Below, one piece after another: positions 5,078-6,139 of a stretch of 6,139 nucleotides of DNA; position 1 is the first letter of the stretch; each line of letters starts with the position of its first letter. The stretch spans positions 1-6,139 of the forward strand of contig JAEVZM010000274.1 in the NCBI GenBank assembly GCA_023392225.1, given 5' to 3'. Both the position numbers and the translations under genes were made by a program. The DNA comes from Pseudomonadota bacterium (lineage in GTDB: Bacteria > Pseudomonadota > Alphaproteobacteria > Rhizobiales > Kaistiaceae). Below the pieces are notes generated by a model. That model saw nothing but the letters and a program-made list of their open reading frames with translations, made no database searches and was not told the origin of the DNA.

Positions 5078-5884
5078 TCAGGCCGCTTTGGCCCGGGTCA
5101 GCAGATAGTCCTGCCGGACGACGTTGTCGAAGTAGTAGGGGGCGGCCAAAGCCTCGAACTCCCCGCGAACGCGCGACAGCGTTTCAGGCTGATGGACGGA
5201 GGCCTCGATCAGCTTCTGCATCGGGCCGATCGAGCGCTCCATGAACTCCCTGAAATGACCAAGGCTGAGAGCAGGGAACTCCATCACGGCGCGGGCGAAG
5301 AACGGCGGTTCGAATTTCCCCGCAAGGCGCTCCATCACCACATTGGGGTTTCCCCAAAGCGGCGGCGGTTGCGCACCCGGCGGAGGTGGCGGCATGTTCT
5401 TGGCGATGAATCCAAACAAACGGCCCACAAAGTGCTCCGGCGGCCATGTCGCGAATGCGACGCGACCACCGGGCTTCAATACGCGGCGCATCTCCGCCAC
5501 GGCGACATCGGGCCGCGGCGCGAACATGTGACCAAATTGACTGAGCACGACGTCAAACGCTGCATCGGGACAGGGAAGACTTTCGGCGTCACCTTCCAAC
5601 CAGGCGATATCTGGCAGGCCGGCGATCCTGGCGTTCTCACGCGCGACATCGAGCAGTGCTGGAGTCAGGTCTACGCCCGTGACATGAGCGCCAAGCCGCG
5701 CCGCCGTGATCGCGACGACCCCCGTACCTGTTCCAACGTCTAGTACCGCTTCCCCTGGCTTGACGCCGGCAAACCCGACGAGGCGGGCTGCAGGTGCGGT
5801 GGTGAACGCCGCCGTCGGCGCGAACGACGCCCACATCTCACGCTGACGCCCTTTCAGCTCAATAAACGGATCGGTCTGAGACAT
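5078..5884 (-). CDS. Class I SAM-dependent methyltransferase (UbiE / type 11 style)
   Basis: A soluble methyltransferase of 268 residues, a usual length for the group, using S-adenosylmethionine on an unidentified, probably small-molecule, substrate. The Rossmann-fold motifs are in order: motif I VLDVGTGTGVVAI at 47-59; an acidic ribose-binding residue in VTGVDLTPALLDVARENA at 68-85; the adenine-site acidic segment LEGDAESLPCPDAAFDVV at 96-113; and the post-motif EMRRVLKPGGRVAFATWPPE at 131-150. A Pro-rich loop (MPPPPPGAQPPPLWG) at 164-178 and the C-terminal region from 180 probably form the substrate cap. The ATG at 5884 has GGAGA 7 nt upstream. It is the first of three leftward genes and is preceded by a 255-bp region with promoter-like signals. 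The substrate cannot be read from the sequence; quinone, sterol or natural-product methylation are all seen in this fold. Confidence 0.92.
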   Translation of the reverse strand: MSQTDPFIELKGRQREMWASFAPTAAFTTAPAARLVGFAGVKPGEAVLDVGTGTGVVAITAARLGAHVTGVDLTPALLDVARENARIAGLPDIAWLEGDAESLPCPDAAFDVVLSQFGHMFAPRPDVAVAEMRRVLKPGGRVAFATWPPEHFVGRLFGFIAKNMPPPPPGAQPPPLWGNPNVVMERLAGKFEPPFFARAVMEFPALSLGHFREFMERSIGPMQKLIEASVHQPETLSRVRGEFEALAAPYYFDNVVRQDYLLTRAKAA

Positions 5885-6051
5885 GAGCGGTCTCCGTATT
5901 TGGGTCGGGACGCGGGGCTCATCATAGACCCGTCGGACAATCCGCGCACGGCCATTCTGATCCCGCCAAGATGGTGCCCGGCCGCAGACAGATCGCTTTG
6001 GCGCTGTTCAAGGTCTGCTCGCTTGCGGGTTCGGCGCGTCGGCGAATTCAT
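5854..6051 (-). CDS. Possible small upstream ORF (65 residues) overlapping the methyltransferase start
   Basis: An ATG at 6051 on the minus strand has AAGGA 6 nt before it. It opens a 65-residue frame that is Arg-rich at first (NSPTRRTRKRADLEQRQSDL) and ends 31 bp inside the methyltransferase gene in another frame. The spacing and overlap would allow translational coupling. The sequence matches no family I know, has little hydrophobic core and may be a leader ORF, a regulator remnant or chance. If the nearby promoter candidate is right, the transcript would start beside this ATG and lack the Shine-Dalgarno. Confidence 0.2.
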   Translation of the reverse strand: MNSPTRRTRKRADLEQRQSDLSAAGHHLGGIRMAVRGLSDGSMMSPASRPKYGDRSCLRPIRLLS

Positions 6052-6061
6052 AATATTCCTT

Positions 6062-6089
6062 ATTTTACAATTACTTGCGCTACGTACAA
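6062..6089 (-). promoter_or_regulatory. Candidate sigma70-type promoter for the leftward genes
   Basis: On the minus strand, TTGTAC (6089-6084) is followed after 16 nt by TAAAAT (6067-6062), a fair -35/-10 pair in the only AT-rich stretch of the window. A start near 6055 would give the methyltransferase a leader of about 170 nt. A TACGTA palindrome (6081-6086) overlaps the -35 and could be part of an operator. No regulator gene is visible to support this. Confidence 0.35.
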
Positions 6090-6100
6090 AAGGCAAACGG

Positions 6101-6129
6101 TGGTATGCTGTCTGTACTGAAGCGGAGGG
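6101..6129 (+). promoter_or_regulatory. Candidate extended -10 and ribosome-binding site for a gene beyond the right edge
   Basis: The + strand reads TGG then TATGCT (6104-6109), an extended -10 form, and GGAGGG at 6124-6129 ten bases before the window ends. Together they suggest a rightward gene starting at or just after 6139, divergent from the methyltransferase. No good -35 is present. The coding sequence itself is not visible. Confidence 0.25.
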
Positions 6130-6139
6130 TTCTTGTCGC

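Noticed and set aside
5192..5743. Plus-strand frame opposite the SAM methyltransferase
   Set aside because: It is antisense to a gene with all the expected SAM-binding motifs and has no domain features of its own.

Overview
The window is GC-rich DNA with G/C-ending codons and good Shine-Dalgarno spacing. This is the style of an alphaproteobacterium (Rhizobiales or Rhodospirillales type), though no taxonomic marker is present and the assignment is an inference. It divides into two blocks that face each other and meet at about 3.95 kb.

Left block, positions 1-3948, all on the + strand, phage-like. It holds the 3' end of an unidentified gene, an unrecognised 228-residue protein, a ParB/Srx-domain plus DNA-methyltransferase fusion (orphan, beta-class motif order), and then four consecutive paralogous genes. 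These four encode small helix-turn-helix proteins of the kind found beside large-terminase genes in alphaproteobacterial prophages. Neighbouring genes overlap as ATGA or TGATG or lie 1-2 nt apart, so the block reads as one translationally coupled operon. The tandem quadruplication is its most notable feature: each copy has a 90-residue head that aligns without gaps, followed by a tail unlike the others. No large terminase, portal or capsid gene follows.

Junction, positions 3949-4326. There is no confident gene here. It has a possible short minus-strand ORF for a single-pass membrane peptide, a perfect TATAAT on the minus strand, and a GC-rich hairpin just past the operon's last stop codon.

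Right block, positions 4327-5884, all on the - strand, chromosomal or accessory in character. It holds a class I SAM-dependent methyltransferase (UbiE/type 11 style), a 79-residue hypothetical protein and a roughly 121-residue helical hypothetical protein. Beyond it, 5885-6139 is an upstream region with an AT-rich core and promoter-like signals in both directions. This suggests another gene starts rightward at or just past the window edge.

Functionally, the left block looks like the DNA-modification and packaging-initiation part of a prophage, prophage remnant or related mobile element. The right block has no evident functional link to it.
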